A stretch of 33,602 bases of DNA from Defluviitaleaceae bacterium (GTDB lineage: Bacteria > Bacillota > Clostridia > Lachnospirales > WQUN01). The notes below the pieces were generated by a model, which saw only the letters and a program-made list of their open reading frames with translations, did not search any database and was not told where the DNA came from. The DNA lies in NCBI GenBank assembly GCA_009787785.1, contig WQSR01000031.1:1-33602 (forward strand). Direction: 5' to 3'. Shown piece after piece: positions 8,288-15,666 of the stretch; position 1 is the stretch's first letter; every line of letters begins with the position of its first letter. Both the position numbers and the translations under genes were made by a program.

Positions 8288-8325
8288 CGGGAGGTTTGAC
8301 AATTTTAATGTAGGCAAACCTCCCG
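8288..8325. repeat. Inverted repeat between the divergent RNHCP and VOC genes
   Basis: An 11-bp perfect stem, CGGGAGGTTTG / CAAACCTCCCG, encloses 16 nt. No T-run follows on either strand, so an intrinsic terminator is unlikely. It lies in the probable 5' leader of the RNHCP gene, 30 nt before its start codon. The remainder of 8326-8507 has no gene; an extended -10 (TGCTATAGT, 8465-8472... the TATAGT at 8467) may serve the VOC gene. Confidence 0.55.
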
Positions 8326-8507
8326 GTTCGCTACACTTTTCTGCATATTCTTCATGCAAACAGCTTCCTTTCTGAATGGAGTTTGGCGTGAATATACCGC
8401 ACCGGATGCAGGATAGATAGACTATAATTAAATTTTATCAGGGTTTTATTTTGCGGTGGGGCGTGCTATAGTGGTTTCGATTTAAGCAAGAGGGAGGTTA
8501 TGTTTTC

Positions 8508-8963
8508 GTGGAAAAGAATATGCTGGGCACAAGCACTGTGGTGCAGATTGGTATTTTGGTGCATGATATTGAAAAGACGAGCCAGGTTTTTGCCGATTTT
8601 TTGGGGATGGATAACCCGGGCTGGTCGCTGACGGGGGAATTGAAGGACGCGCAGACGGAGTTTCGCGGGCAACCCTCCCCGGCGCGGGCGAAGCTGGCCT
8701 TCTTCCCGGTGGGGGGCAATTTGACCATCGAGCTAATTGAGCCGGACGCACACCCCTCCACCTGGCGGGAGGACCTCGACAAGAACGGTGAGGGCGTGCA
8801 TCATATCGCCTTTATCATAGCGGGGATGCAGGAAAAAATCATGAAGCTGGAGCGCAATGGCATCCCGTTGATTCAAAAGGGCGAATATCCCGGCGGGCGG
8901 TACGCGTACATGGATGCCAACGGCCCCCTCAAAACCCTGCTGGAACTGCTGGAAAACGATTAA
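8508..8963 (+). CDS. VOC-family protein (glyoxalase / methylmalonyl-CoA epimerase-like)
   Basis: This 151-residue protein has two beta-alpha-beta-beta-beta modules. Candidate metal-site positions include VQIGILVHDIEKT (His) at the start, EGVHHIAFI (His) in the middle and LLELLEND (Glu) at the end. The pattern resembles methylmalonyl-CoA epimerases and lactoylglutathione lyase-like proteins, but no neighbour of the methylmalonyl pathway is present, so the substrate is open. The GTG start at 8508 is set by AGGGAGGT 9 nt upstream; an ATG at 8500 is in the wrong frame. radA begins 10 nt downstream. Confidence 0.85.
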   Translation: MEKNMLGTSTVVQIGILVHDIEKTSQVFADFLGMDNPGWSLTGELKDAQTEFRGQPSPARAKLAFFPVGGNLTIELIEPDAHPSTWREDLDKNGEGVHHIAFIIAGMQEKIMKLERNGIPLIQKGEYPGGRYAYMDANGPLKTLLELLEND

Positions 8964-8973
8964 GGGGCGTTGT

Positions 8974-10368
8974 ATGCCTGCACCCAAGTCCTTATTTATT
9001 TGCGGCCAATGCGGCTACGAAACGGCGAAATGGCTGGGGCGTTGCCCCACCTGCAACCAATTCAATACCATGGAGGAAAGAGCGGTAAGGCCCGCAACCG
9101 GTAAATCCGGGGGCGGGTCGGCCGCTTTTTTGCAAGGGGCGGCGAAGGCCGGGGGCAACGCCCCCATCTTGTTGCGAAACATCCAGCCCGGCAAAAACCA
9201 CGCCGAAGCCCGCCGCGCCACGGGCATCCCCGAGCTGGACAGGGTGCTGGGGGGCGGCTTGGTGGGGGGGAGCCTTTTATTGCTGGGGGGCGACCCCGGC
9301 ATCGGCAAATCCACCTTGCTTTTGCAAATCTGCCGCCACATGGCCAGCGAAGCCTTTCCTATTTTATACATATCCGGCGAGGAAAGCCCGGCGCAAATCA
9401 AGCTCCGGGCAAAACGCCTGAAGGTGGACCCGCCCGGCTTGTACTTCCTGGCGGAGACCGACCTCCACGCCATCCAGGAGGCCGCAGAGAAAATCAAGCC
9501 CGCCCTTTTGCTCATTGATTCCATCCAGACCATGCGCCTGGGCGAGCTCTCCAGCCTGCCCGGCTCCGTGACCCAGGTGCGCGAATGCACGGCCTTTTTC
9601 ACCCAGATGGCCAAGGTGCGGCAAACGGCGGTGCTTCTTGTGGGTCACGTCACCAAGGAGGGTGCCATTGCCGGCCCCCGGGTGCTGGAGCATATGGTGG
9701 ACTGCGTGCTGTACTTCGAAGGCGAGGGCCGGGACAGCTACCGGGTCATCCGTGCGGTGAAGAACCGCTTCGGCTCCACCCATGAAATCGGCGTCTTCGA
9801 AATGGGGGAGCAGGGTCTGACCGCCATCGCCGACCCTTCGGCCTATATGCTGGCGGGGCGTCCGGTGAATGTACCCGGCTCGGCGGTGACATGCTCCCTG
9901 GAGGGTAGCCGTCCCCTGCTCCTGGAGGTACAGGGGCTGGTGGCACACACCCACTTCGGCACGCCGCGCCGCACTGCCAACGGCATGGACTATAACCGCA
10001 TGGTCATGCTCATGGCGGTGCTGGAAAAACGCGCCGGATACAAACTGGCTACCTACGACAGCTATATAAACATCGCCGGTGGCCTGCGTATCGAGGAGCC
10101 CGCCGCCGACGCCGCCGTCATCGCCGCCATTGCCTCCTGCTACAAAAATAAAGCCATCGACCCGGCGTACCTCGTCATCGGGGAGGTAGGCTTGGCCGGG
10201 GAGCTCCGCGCCGTAAGCCAGCCCGAGCGGCGCATCACCGAAGCCGCCCGTCAGGGCTTCACCGCCTGTGTTTTACCCGCCGCCAACAAAAAAAAGACCC
10301 GCGCCCCGGAGGGGATACGTGTCTTCGGCGCGGCACATATTGGAGAATTGCTGGGGTTGTTGCTATGA
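8974..10368 (+). CDS. radA: DNA repair protein RadA
   Basis: The 464-residue RadA is a DnaB-like/RecA-related branch-migration helicase active in recombinational repair. Visible are the N-terminal C4 zinc finger (CGQCGYE ... CPTCNQF), Walker A GDPGIGKST, the RadA-specific KNRFGS motif, and a C-terminal Lon-protease-like domain (GGLRIEEPAAD, VGLAGELRAVSQ). The start is the ATG at 8974, which begins MPAPKSLFICGQCG as in homologues; an upstream in-frame ATG at 8914 lies inside the VOC gene. The stop overlaps cvpA (ATGA). Confidence 0.97.
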   Translation: MPAPKSLFICGQCGYETAKWLGRCPTCNQFNTMEERAVRPATGKSGGGSAAFLQGAAKAGGNAPILLRNIQPGKNHAEARRATGIPELDRVLGGGLVGGSLLLLGGDPGIGKSTLLLQICRHMASEAFPILYISGEESPAQIKLRAKRLKVDPPGLYFLAETDLHAIQEAAEKIKPALLLIDSIQTMRLGELSSLPGSVTQVRECTAFFTQMAKVRQTAVLLVGHVTKEGAIAGPRVLEHMVDCVLYFEGEGRDSYRVIRAVKNRFGSTHEIGVFEMGEQGLTAIADPSAYMLAGRPVNVPGSAVTCSLEGSRPLLLEVQGLVAHTHFGTPRRTANGMDYNRMVMLMAVLEKRAGYKLATYDSYINIAGGLRIEEPAADAAVIAAIASCYKNKAIDPAYLVIGEVGLAGELRAVSQPERRITEAARQGFTACVLPAANKKKTRAPEGIRVFGAAHIGELLGLLL

Positions 10369-11009
10369 GCTATTGGATTATCGACTTGGTTGGCGTCATT
10401 ATCATACTGCTCTTTACCTTGCGCGGGCTACAGCGGGGCTTGGTCATGGCTCTGGCCGGGGCGGTGGCACTCATCGGGGCTTTAATCGGCGCGCATTATG
10501 CCGCGGGTGCTTTCTCCCACCATTTCGAGGGCCTAATTGAGCCCTTCGTAAGTAGCTGGGTGGATAGCCGCATCACCCAGGCGGGTACCGCCGTCACCAA
10601 CGGTCTGCCCTTCGAAGGGGAATCCTTCATCTTCGACACCATCCGCAACCTGGGCATCAATGAAAGCATCACCCAGACCATTACCTCCGTGGTGTACAAC
10701 CAACTGCAACGCGCCGGGGAAAGCTTCCAAGCCGCCCTCACCTCGGCCTTGGTGTCCTCCCTGGCCCGCATCATCACCTATGTCATCGCTTTTCTGGTCA
10801 TCCTCATGCTTTTGCGCATCGCCATGCACATGCTGGACGCCATCGCCCAGCTCCCCATACTAAACCTGATAAACAAAATCGGCGGGCTGGTAGGGGGGCT
10901 GGTTCAGGGCGCACTACTGGTGTGGATTTGCGTCTCCGTGCTCCGGTTCGTGGGGATATTTGGCGATGGCGCGCTGGAGGGGTCGGTGCTGTTGCGGATG
11001 TGGGGGTAG
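10365..11009 (+). CDS. CvpA-family membrane protein
   Basis: The 214-residue protein has about four membrane segments. It begins with the CvpA pattern IIDLVGVIIILLFTLRGLQRGLV and keeps the helical glycine-rich segment GGLVGGLVQGALLVW near its end. The family is linked to colicin V production and envelope homeostasis, with no defined biochemical role. It is translationally coupled to radA by a 4-nt overlap. Its last ~105 nt overlap the 3' end of the convergent DUF3343 gene. Confidence 0.9.
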   Translation: MSYWIIDLVGVIIILLFTLRGLQRGLVMALAGAVALIGALIGAHYAAGAFSHHFEGLIEPFVSSWVDSRITQAGTAVTNGLPFEGESFIFDTIRNLGINESITQTITSVVYNQLQRAGESFQAALTSALVSSLARIITYVIAFLVILMLLRIAMHMLDAIAQLPILNLINKIGGLVGGLVQGALLVWICVSVLRFVGIFGDGALEGSVLLRMWG

Positions 11010-11242
11010 TGGCGTGGCCACACCGCTATATACCCTTCCCCGTCTTGGATAAACACGGCCTCTGTTTCGCAATCGGGGAAGATTTTCACGGTATCATGCT
11101 CAAACGCCACACAGGTGCCGCAGGACGCGCTGACCTTGCGCGGCACGGGGGTGAGCTCCGCCTTTATGCCGGTTTCGCGCATCAGGTTGAAAAATGTCAG
11201 CGCGTCGTAGTGGCTGAAAAAGGTGGCGATGTATCTACGCAC
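10904..11242 (-). CDS. DUF3343 putative Se/S carrier-like protein
   Basis: The 112-residue product matches the DUF3343 pattern: RYIATFFSHYDALTF at the N-terminus and the conserved PVPRKVSASCGTC cysteine motif. Family domains end near residue 78; the last ~34 residues are encoded antisense to cvpA and look low-complexity, so the frame simply runs on to a late stop. The family co-occurs with selenium/sulfur trafficking genes and CsdB-type desulfurases. Here it is divergent to exactly such a desulfurase. The start is a GTG at 11242 that overlaps the stop of a 14-codon ORF, which owns the good ribosome site. Confidence 0.82.
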   Translation of the reverse strand: MRRYIATFFSHYDALTFFNLMRETGIKAELTPVPRKVSASCGTCVAFEHDTVKIFPDCETEAVFIQDGEGYIAVWPRHYPHIRNSTDPSSAPSPNIPTNRSTETQIHTSSAP

Positions 11243-11279
11243 CCCAAAATACCAGCGGCATTTTCAGCTTTTTGAACAT
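11235..11279 (-). CDS. 14-codon mini-ORF upstream of and overlapping the DUF3343 start
   Basis: On the minus strand a GAGGA ribosome site (11285-11289) stands in front of an ATG at 11279, which begins a 14-residue frame, MFKKLKMPLVFWGA. Its TAG stop overlaps the start region of DUF3343 (GTGCGTAG). DUF3343 itself lacks a clear ribosome site, so this may be a leader peptide coupling its translation. Alternatively, a +/-1 frameshift in the assembly may have split one start from the gene. Confidence 0.45.
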   Translation of the reverse strand: MFKKLKMPLVFWGA

Positions 11280-11324
11280 ATTCGTCCTCTTTCCGTACCG
11301 ATGATAGAAATTATTTTTTACGAT

Positions 11325-11330
11325 ATTATA
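11325..11330 (-). promoter_or_regulatory. -10 element for the DUF3343 transcript
   Basis: A perfect TATAAT on the minus strand lies 45 nt upstream of the mini-ORF start. The -35 (TAGAAT, 17 nt away) matches poorly. Nothing comparable was found for the divergent desulfurase gene in the same 85-nt gap. Confidence 0.5.
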
Positions 11331-11364
11331 GCCCATTAATTACGCTAATTCTACAGAGGCCATC

Positions 11365-12510
11365 ATGAAGAAGATATATGCCGACAACAGTGCCACCTCC
11401 TTTCCCAAAGCCCCCGGCGTATCCGGCGCGGTGAAGGATTTTATTGACCATGTGGGGTGCAACGTGAACCGGGGCGGCTATGCCCCGGCTTTTGACGTGG
11501 CCTTGGAAATTTTGGCCACCCGAAAGCAACTCTGCGCGCTGTTTGGCTTTAACCAACCCAGAAACGTCATCTTCACGCCGGGGGCGACCTATTCCCTAAA
11601 CATGATTTTGAAAGGGCTCCTCAAGGAAGGGGAGCACGTGATAACCACTTCCATGGAGCACAACGCCGTCATGCGCCCCCTGCATGAATTGTCGCAAAAA
11701 GGGGTGCCCTACAGCGTCGCCCCCTGCCGCCCCGACGGAAGCCTTGACCCGGAGGAAATCAAAAAAATAATTACCCCCCGCACGAAAGCCCTGGTGATGA
11801 CCCACGCCTCCAATGTGTGCGGGACGGTGTTGCCCGTTTCCGACATCTATGAACTATGTAAAAAGCACGGTATCAAGCTGATTATTGACGCGGCGCAAAC
11901 GGCAGGGATACTGGATTTACCCATGTCCTGCGCAGACGCCATTGCCTTCACCTGCCATAAAGGGCTTCTGGCTCCCCAGGGCCTGGGTGGCTTTGTGATA
12001 AAAAATGAGTTGGCGGAGAAAATCGAAGCCCTCATCACCGGGGGAACGGGCAGTCAGTCCCACGAAATTATCCAGCCCGGCGTACTGCCGGACAAATTTG
12101 AATCCGGCACGCTGAATATACCTGCCATCCTGGGCTTGCAAAAGGCTCTGGACTATATCAGCCGCACGGGAATGCCGGCCATCTTCGCCCATGAAATGAA
12201 GCTCACGGAGCACTTCCTCGAAGGAATCAGCAAATTAAACGGCGTGCGCATCGTAGGGAAAAACGACACCCAAGGCAGAATCGCCGTTGTTTCCCTGGAT
12301 TTCGCCCACAGGGACAACGCGGAAATCGCATCTGTGCTGGACAGGGCGTATGGCATCATGACGCGGTGCGGCTTGCATTGCGCCCCCCTCGCCCACAAAA
12401 CACTGCACACCTACCCCCAAGGCACACTCCGATTCTCCTTCGGCCATTTCAATACCCCCGGGGATATTGACTATATCCTCGCGTCTATCAAAGAGATTAT
12501 AGCCGAATAA
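11365..12510 (+). CDS. CsdB-type cysteine desulfurase / selenocysteine lyase-like PLP enzyme
   Basis: This 381-residue class-V aminotransferase-fold enzyme begins with the family signature YADNSATSFPKAPGV. The PLP lysine lies in FTCHKGLLAPQGLGGF, the Asp/Gln pair in LIIDAAQTAG, the phosphate/substrate loop in HNAVMRPLHEL, and the active-site cysteine loop in TRCGLHCAPLAHK. It corresponds to the cysteine desulfurase subfamily (TIGR01977 type) often found beside selenophosphate and DUF3343 genes. The enzyme should release S or Se from (seleno)cysteine as persulfide for a carrier. Its last codons and stop lie inside the left arm of the long palindrome. Confidence 0.92.
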   Translation: MKKIYADNSATSFPKAPGVSGAVKDFIDHVGCNVNRGGYAPAFDVALEILATRKQLCALFGFNQPRNVIFTPGATYSLNMILKGLLKEGEHVITTSMEHNAVMRPLHELSQKGVPYSVAPCRPDGSLDPEEIKKIITPRTKALVMTHASNVCGTVLPVSDIYELCKKHGIKLIIDAAQTAGILDLPMSCADAIAFTCHKGLLAPQGLGGFVIKNELAEKIEALITGGTGSQSHEIIQPGVLPDKFESGTLNIPAILGLQKALDYISRTGMPAIFAHEMKLTEHFLEGISKLNGVRIVGKNDTQGRIAVVSLDFAHRDNAEIASVLDRAYGIMTRCGLHCAPLAHKTLHTYPQGTLRFSFGHFNTPGDIDYILASIKEIIAE

Positions 12511-12840
12511 AGTGAGAACCGTCCGCCGGGGGATTCCCCAAGACGTACCCACATTGGGCGGAAAGCTTCCCGCGTCGCTTGTACGCGAACCCTTCCCCGT
12601 TTTCGGGGTTTGGCGGCACAGTGCGCCACCCGTGCGCGGGAAATTCTCGCGGAACGATTGTGAGCGAAGCGAATCACAGTGACGCGAGAAGTTTCCCGCT
12701 TGCCCGGGTGGCACGACTGCGCTGTGCCGCCAAGCCCCGAAAACGGGGAGGTCCGCGCAATCGCTCCGCCGGAACTTTCCGCCCATGTGGTTGCATTCAT
12801 TCAATCCCCCGGCGGATGGTTCTCACTTTATTCGGCTATA
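12498..12840. repeat. 343-nt imperfect long palindrome (MITE-like or giant hairpin)
   Basis: The two halves are reverse complements over almost their whole length, so the transcript would fold into one long hairpin. The outermost 23 bp match perfectly (TATAGCCGAATAAAGTGAGA and three more bases), followed by a 14-bp block TCCGCCGGGGGATT. Further matching blocks are GGGCGGAAAG, CCCCGTTTTCGGGG, TTGGCGGCACAG, GCCACCC and TTCTCGCG, with the turn near 12660-12680. The inner arms have diverged by substitutions and small indels. The left end includes the last codons and stop of the desulfurase gene; the right end abuts the likely oraS promoter (TATACT at 12844). There is no transposase and no clear target duplication. 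Confidence 0.88.
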
Positions 12841-12849
12841 TGGTATACT
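12820..12849 (+). promoter_or_regulatory. Possible oraSE promoter at the edge of the palindrome
   Basis: A near-consensus TATACT (12844-12849) lies 27 nt upstream of oraS. The only -35 candidate, TTCTCA (12820-12825, 18-nt spacer), belongs to the right arm of the palindrome. If it is real, the element supplies part of the promoter. Confidence 0.45.
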
Positions 12850-12876
12850 CCCCCCACCAAGAAACCGGAGGCATAG

Positions 12877-13239
12877 ATGAAAAGAAACGATGATTTTTCC
12901 ACGCGCCGCGCACATTTGGCGGACTTGACCGACGCACAATTACATGAACGGTTTTGGCAATTGGCCGCACAAATTGTAGACCCGCTACTCAAGCTGGGGC
13001 GCGAGAACACCTCCCCCGCCATTGAGCGCAGTGTGCTGTTGCGCATGGGCTTTTCTTCCTTGGAGGTTAAGGAAATTGTGGACGGTGCGCACAAGCGCGG
13101 GCTGTTGGGCCACGGCGCGGGTCATGTGGTGTACAAGCTGGCGAAGGCGAAGGATATCCCCCTGCGGGATGCCGGGCTGATGCTGGCCCAAAATAAAGGC
13201 TGGGAAGAGGCCACCGCATTGTTTAAGGGGGGTAATTGA
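12877..13239 (+). CDS. oraS: D-ornithine 4,5-aminomutase, small subunit
   Basis: The 120-residue subunit partners OraE in converting D-ornithine to 2,4-diaminopentanoate, an adenosylcobalamin- and PLP-dependent step of ornithine fermentation. The sequence follows the OraS pattern (RRAHLADLTDAQLHERFWQLA, and SPAIERSVLLRMGFSS). CCGGAGG lies upstream of the ATG and oraE begins 1 nt after the stop, so the two are co-translated. The usual partners (ornithine racemase, ord, ortAB) are absent from both sides. Confidence 0.93.
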   Translation: MKRNDDFSTRRAHLADLTDAQLHERFWQLAAQIVDPLLKLGRENTSPAIERSVLLRMGFSSLEVKEIVDGAHKRGLLGHGAGHVVYKLAKAKDIPLRDAGLMLAQNKGWEEATALFKGGN

Positions 13240-13240
13240 T

Positions 13241-15421
13241 ATGCGCTTGAATATCGAGAAAATTCTGGAGAACCTGAAAGACTACCGCCCCCGCCGCCGG
13301 GGCTGGACCTGGCGCAAAAGTGCTACCGACTTGCAAATGGACGCCTTTACTTACCGGGAAATATCCGAGCCGCTGAAGGAAAGCGTGCCTCTCATCACCG
13401 CCCACAATTTTAATAATATCGACCCCCAGCCCCTGCCGGTAATCACCACAGAGATTGCCTCCGGGCGGTTCGAGGACGACATCCGGCGTATGCGTATGGC
13501 GGCCCACCACGGGGCCGACCATATCATGGTCATCCGCACGGCGGGGCAGAGCCATTTCGACGGCTTGCTGGAAGGCACGCCCCAGGGCATCGGCGGCGTA
13601 CCCATTACGCGCAAGCAGGTTCGCGCCCAGCGCAAGGCGTTAGACTTCATCGAGGACGAGGTGGGGCGGCCCATCAATTATCATTCCTATGTGTCCGGCG
13701 TGGCCGGGCCGGATATCGCCGTCATGTTCGCCGAAGAAGGGGTGAACGGCGTCCACCAGGACCCGCAGTACAATGTGATTTACCGCAATATAAATATGGT
13801 GCGCTCCTTCGTGGACGCCTGTGAGTCAAAAATGCTCATCAAATGGGCCAACCAGGCGCAAATCGACGGCGCGCACAACGCCAACGCCACCGCCCGGGAC
13901 GCCTGGAAGGTAATGCCGGAGCTGATGGTACAGCACGCGATTAATTCCCTCTTCTCCCATAAGGTGGGCATCCCCAAGGAGAATATTTGTCTTTCCACCG
14001 TGCCGCCCACATCTACCCCCGCGCCCAGTATTTTCATGGACTTGCCCTATGCCGTGGCGTTGCGCCAGCTTTTCGCCGGCTATCGGATGCGCGCCCAGAT
14101 GCACACAAAATATATCCAAAGCTCCACCCGGGAGGCCACGGTCACGCACGTGCTCAACATGCTCATCTCCAAGCTCACCAGCGTGGACATCCAATCCACC
14201 ATCACCCCGGACGAGGGCCGCAACGTGCCCTGGCATATGTACAATATCGAGGCTTGCGACACGGCGAAGCAAGCTTTGCTGGCCATGGACGGAATCATGG
14301 ATTTGGTAGAGCTGAAAACCGACGGCCCCCTGGCCGCCAAGGTGCGCGAGTTGCAAGAGCGGGCCGTGCTTTTCATGGAGGAAATGGTGGAGCTGGGCGG
14401 GTATTTCGCCGCCGTGGAAGCGGGCTTCTTCGTGGACAGCGGCTGTTATCCCGAGCGGGGTGGCGACGGCATCCGCCGGGAAATGAACGGCGGCATCGGC
14501 GCGGGCTCCGTGGTTCCCCGGGAAAAGGATTACTTCGCCCCGGTGACGGCCCATTACGGCTACAACAACGTAGCGCAATATGACCCAGGCGCGGAAAACG
14601 ACCCCGCCAACCTCATCGGAGGCTGTACCCTGGAAGACCCGGAGAAAATCATCTACATCGACGAGCTGGACGAAACCGACAACGTGAACGAGCGCATGAA
14701 GGACTTGAAGCCCTACCACGCCGGGACAAAGCTCCGCCCGGAAATGGAATGGATGGCCGATGGCACAGTGCTGATTAACCTGTGCTTCCCCACGGATGTG
14801 CGCCGCGCCGAGGCCGCCGCCCTGGAATGCGCCAAGGCCATGAACCTCACCGAGGCCGCCATCATCAGCCGTGAAATCCTCCACCACGCCGAGGGCACCC
14901 GCATTGAAATGAAGGGCAAGCTGAGCATCGACATCGACACGGCAAGCCTGGTGCTGGCCCCGGAGCCGGATATACTCAGTGATGACGAAATCCGCGCCGC
15001 CATTGACGCACAGCCCCTCACCATCGTCTGCGGCACCGTAGGCGAGGACGAGCACAGCGTGGGCCTGCGCGAAATCATCGACATCAAGCACGGCGGCATC
15101 GAGAAATACGGCATCAAGGTGCACTACCTCGGCACCTCCGTACCCGTGGAGAAACTCCTGGGCGCAGCCGTCGAGCTCAACGCCCAGGCCGTCCTGGCCT
15201 CCGTCATCATCAGCCACGACGACATTCATTACAAAAACATCGCCGCCATCGACCGCCTGGCCAAGGAAATGGGCATCCGGGAGAAAATCATCTTCGTAGC
15301 CGGAGGCACCCAGGTGGCCCCGGAATCCGCCGTGGCCCACGGCGCGGACGCGGGCTTCGGCCGGGGCACCAAGGGTGCCCACGTGGCGACATTCCTGGTG
15401 AAACAACGAAAGAAAATATAA
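13241..15421 (+). CDS. oraE: D-ornithine 4,5-aminomutase, catalytic subunit
   Basis: The 726-residue subunit closely follows the Clostridium sticklandii OraE sequence as I remember it. Its N-terminal TIM-barrel carries near-identical blocks such as PLPVITTEIASGRFEDD and NYHSYVSGVAGPDIA. The C-terminal Rossmann domain has the cobalt-binding motif DEHSVG (D603-G608, lower axial ligand His605). Eleven residues on is Lys616 in DIKHGG, corresponding to the lysine that holds PLP in the resting enzyme. All key residues are present and the length is normal, so it should be active. It sits alone with oraS, without the downstream thiolase and dehydrogenase genes. Confidence 0.97.
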   Translation: MRLNIEKILENLKDYRPRRRGWTWRKSATDLQMDAFTYREISEPLKESVPLITAHNFNNIDPQPLPVITTEIASGRFEDDIRRMRMAAHHGADHIMVIRTAGQSHFDGLLEGTPQGIGGVPITRKQVRAQRKALDFIEDEVGRPINYHSYVSGVAGPDIAVMFAEEGVNGVHQDPQYNVIYRNINMVRSFVDACESKMLIKWANQAQIDGAHNANATARDAWKVMPELMVQHAINSLFSHKVGIPKENICLSTVPPTSTPAPSIFMDLPYAVALRQLFAGYRMRAQMHTKYIQSSTREATVTHVLNMLISKLTSVDIQSTITPDEGRNVPWHMYNIEACDTAKQALLAMDGIMDLVELKTDGPLAAKVRELQERAVLFMEEMVELGGYFAAVEAGFFVDSGCYPERGGDGIRREMNGGIGAGSVVPREKDYFAPVTAHYGYNNVAQYDPGAENDPANLIGGCTLEDPEKIIYIDELDETDNVNERMKDLKPYHAGTKLRPEMEWMADGTVLINLCFPTDVRRAEAAALECAKAMNLTEAAIISREILHHAEGTRIEMKGKLSIDIDTASLVLAPEPDILSDDEIRAAIDAQPLTIVCGTVGEDEHSVGLREIIDIKHGGIEKYGIKVHYLGTSVPVEKLLGAAVELNAQAVLASVIISHDDIHYKNIAAIDRLAKEMGIREKIIFVAGGTQVAPESAVAHGADAGFGRGTKGAHVATFLVKQRKKI

Positions 15422-15433
15422 CAATGTTCATTA

Positions 15434-15462
15434 TTGACGCTATATAATCCGTGTGCTATACT
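15434..15462 (+). promoter_or_regulatory. Promoter for the infC-rpmI-rplT operon
   Basis: TTGACG (15434-15439) and an extended -10 TGCTATACT (TATACT 15457-15462) are 17 nt apart. This starts a leader of about 200 nt before infC. It begins 13 nt after the oraE stop. Confidence 0.82.
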
Positions 15463-15666
15463 CCGCGCCAAGCAGAAGTGCCACTTCTCACCCCACCGCC
15501 ATGGTTTTCATACATGTGCCGCCGGGTCGTACGCGCGGATTTTTTTTGGATATTTCGCTTCCTTTATAATAGGACGCGATGTGGGAGCGTATACATGAAG
15601 TGGGCTTATGTCCGCTTATTTTTATGTGCAAGTGATTCCGTTTTACGGGAAAGGAGTTGAATCAGT
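15463..15666 (+). promoter_or_regulatory. infC leader, probably an L20-responsive 5' UTR
   Basis: About 200 nt of untranslated leader precedes infC. It contains a T8 run at 15540-15547 after a weak GC stem (CCGC ... GCGG), which could be an attenuator, then a second -10-like TATAAT (15565-15570). Firmicute infC operons carry L20-binding leaders that attenuate transcription. The position and operon content fit, but I could not verify the L20 fold by eye. Confidence 0.5.
15595..15660 (+). CDS. Possible 21-residue leader ORF before infC
   Basis: GGGAG (15583-15587) is 7 nt before an ATG at 15595. This opens a frame starting MKWAYVRLFLCASD and ending at a TGA (15658-15660) that touches the infC ribosome site. 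Ribosomes terminating here would sit on the infC initiation region. It could equally be chance within a structured leader. Confidence 0.3.
   Translation: MKWAYVRLFLCASDSVLRERS

Noticed and set aside
6959..8299. 446-codon plus-strand frame antisense to the aldo/keto reductase and RNHCP genes
   Set aside because: It is a shadow frame rich in Gly/Val/His; the minus-strand genes have family motifs and ribosome sites.
12471..12893. Overlapping reading frames on both strands in the palindrome, with similar peptides
   Set aside because: The similarity of the two strands' peptides is a direct result of the inverted repeat. No ribosome sites or known domains support coding.
13826..15424. 532-codon frame antisense to oraE
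   Set aside because: It is a GC-rich shadow of a clear, strongly conserved gene.
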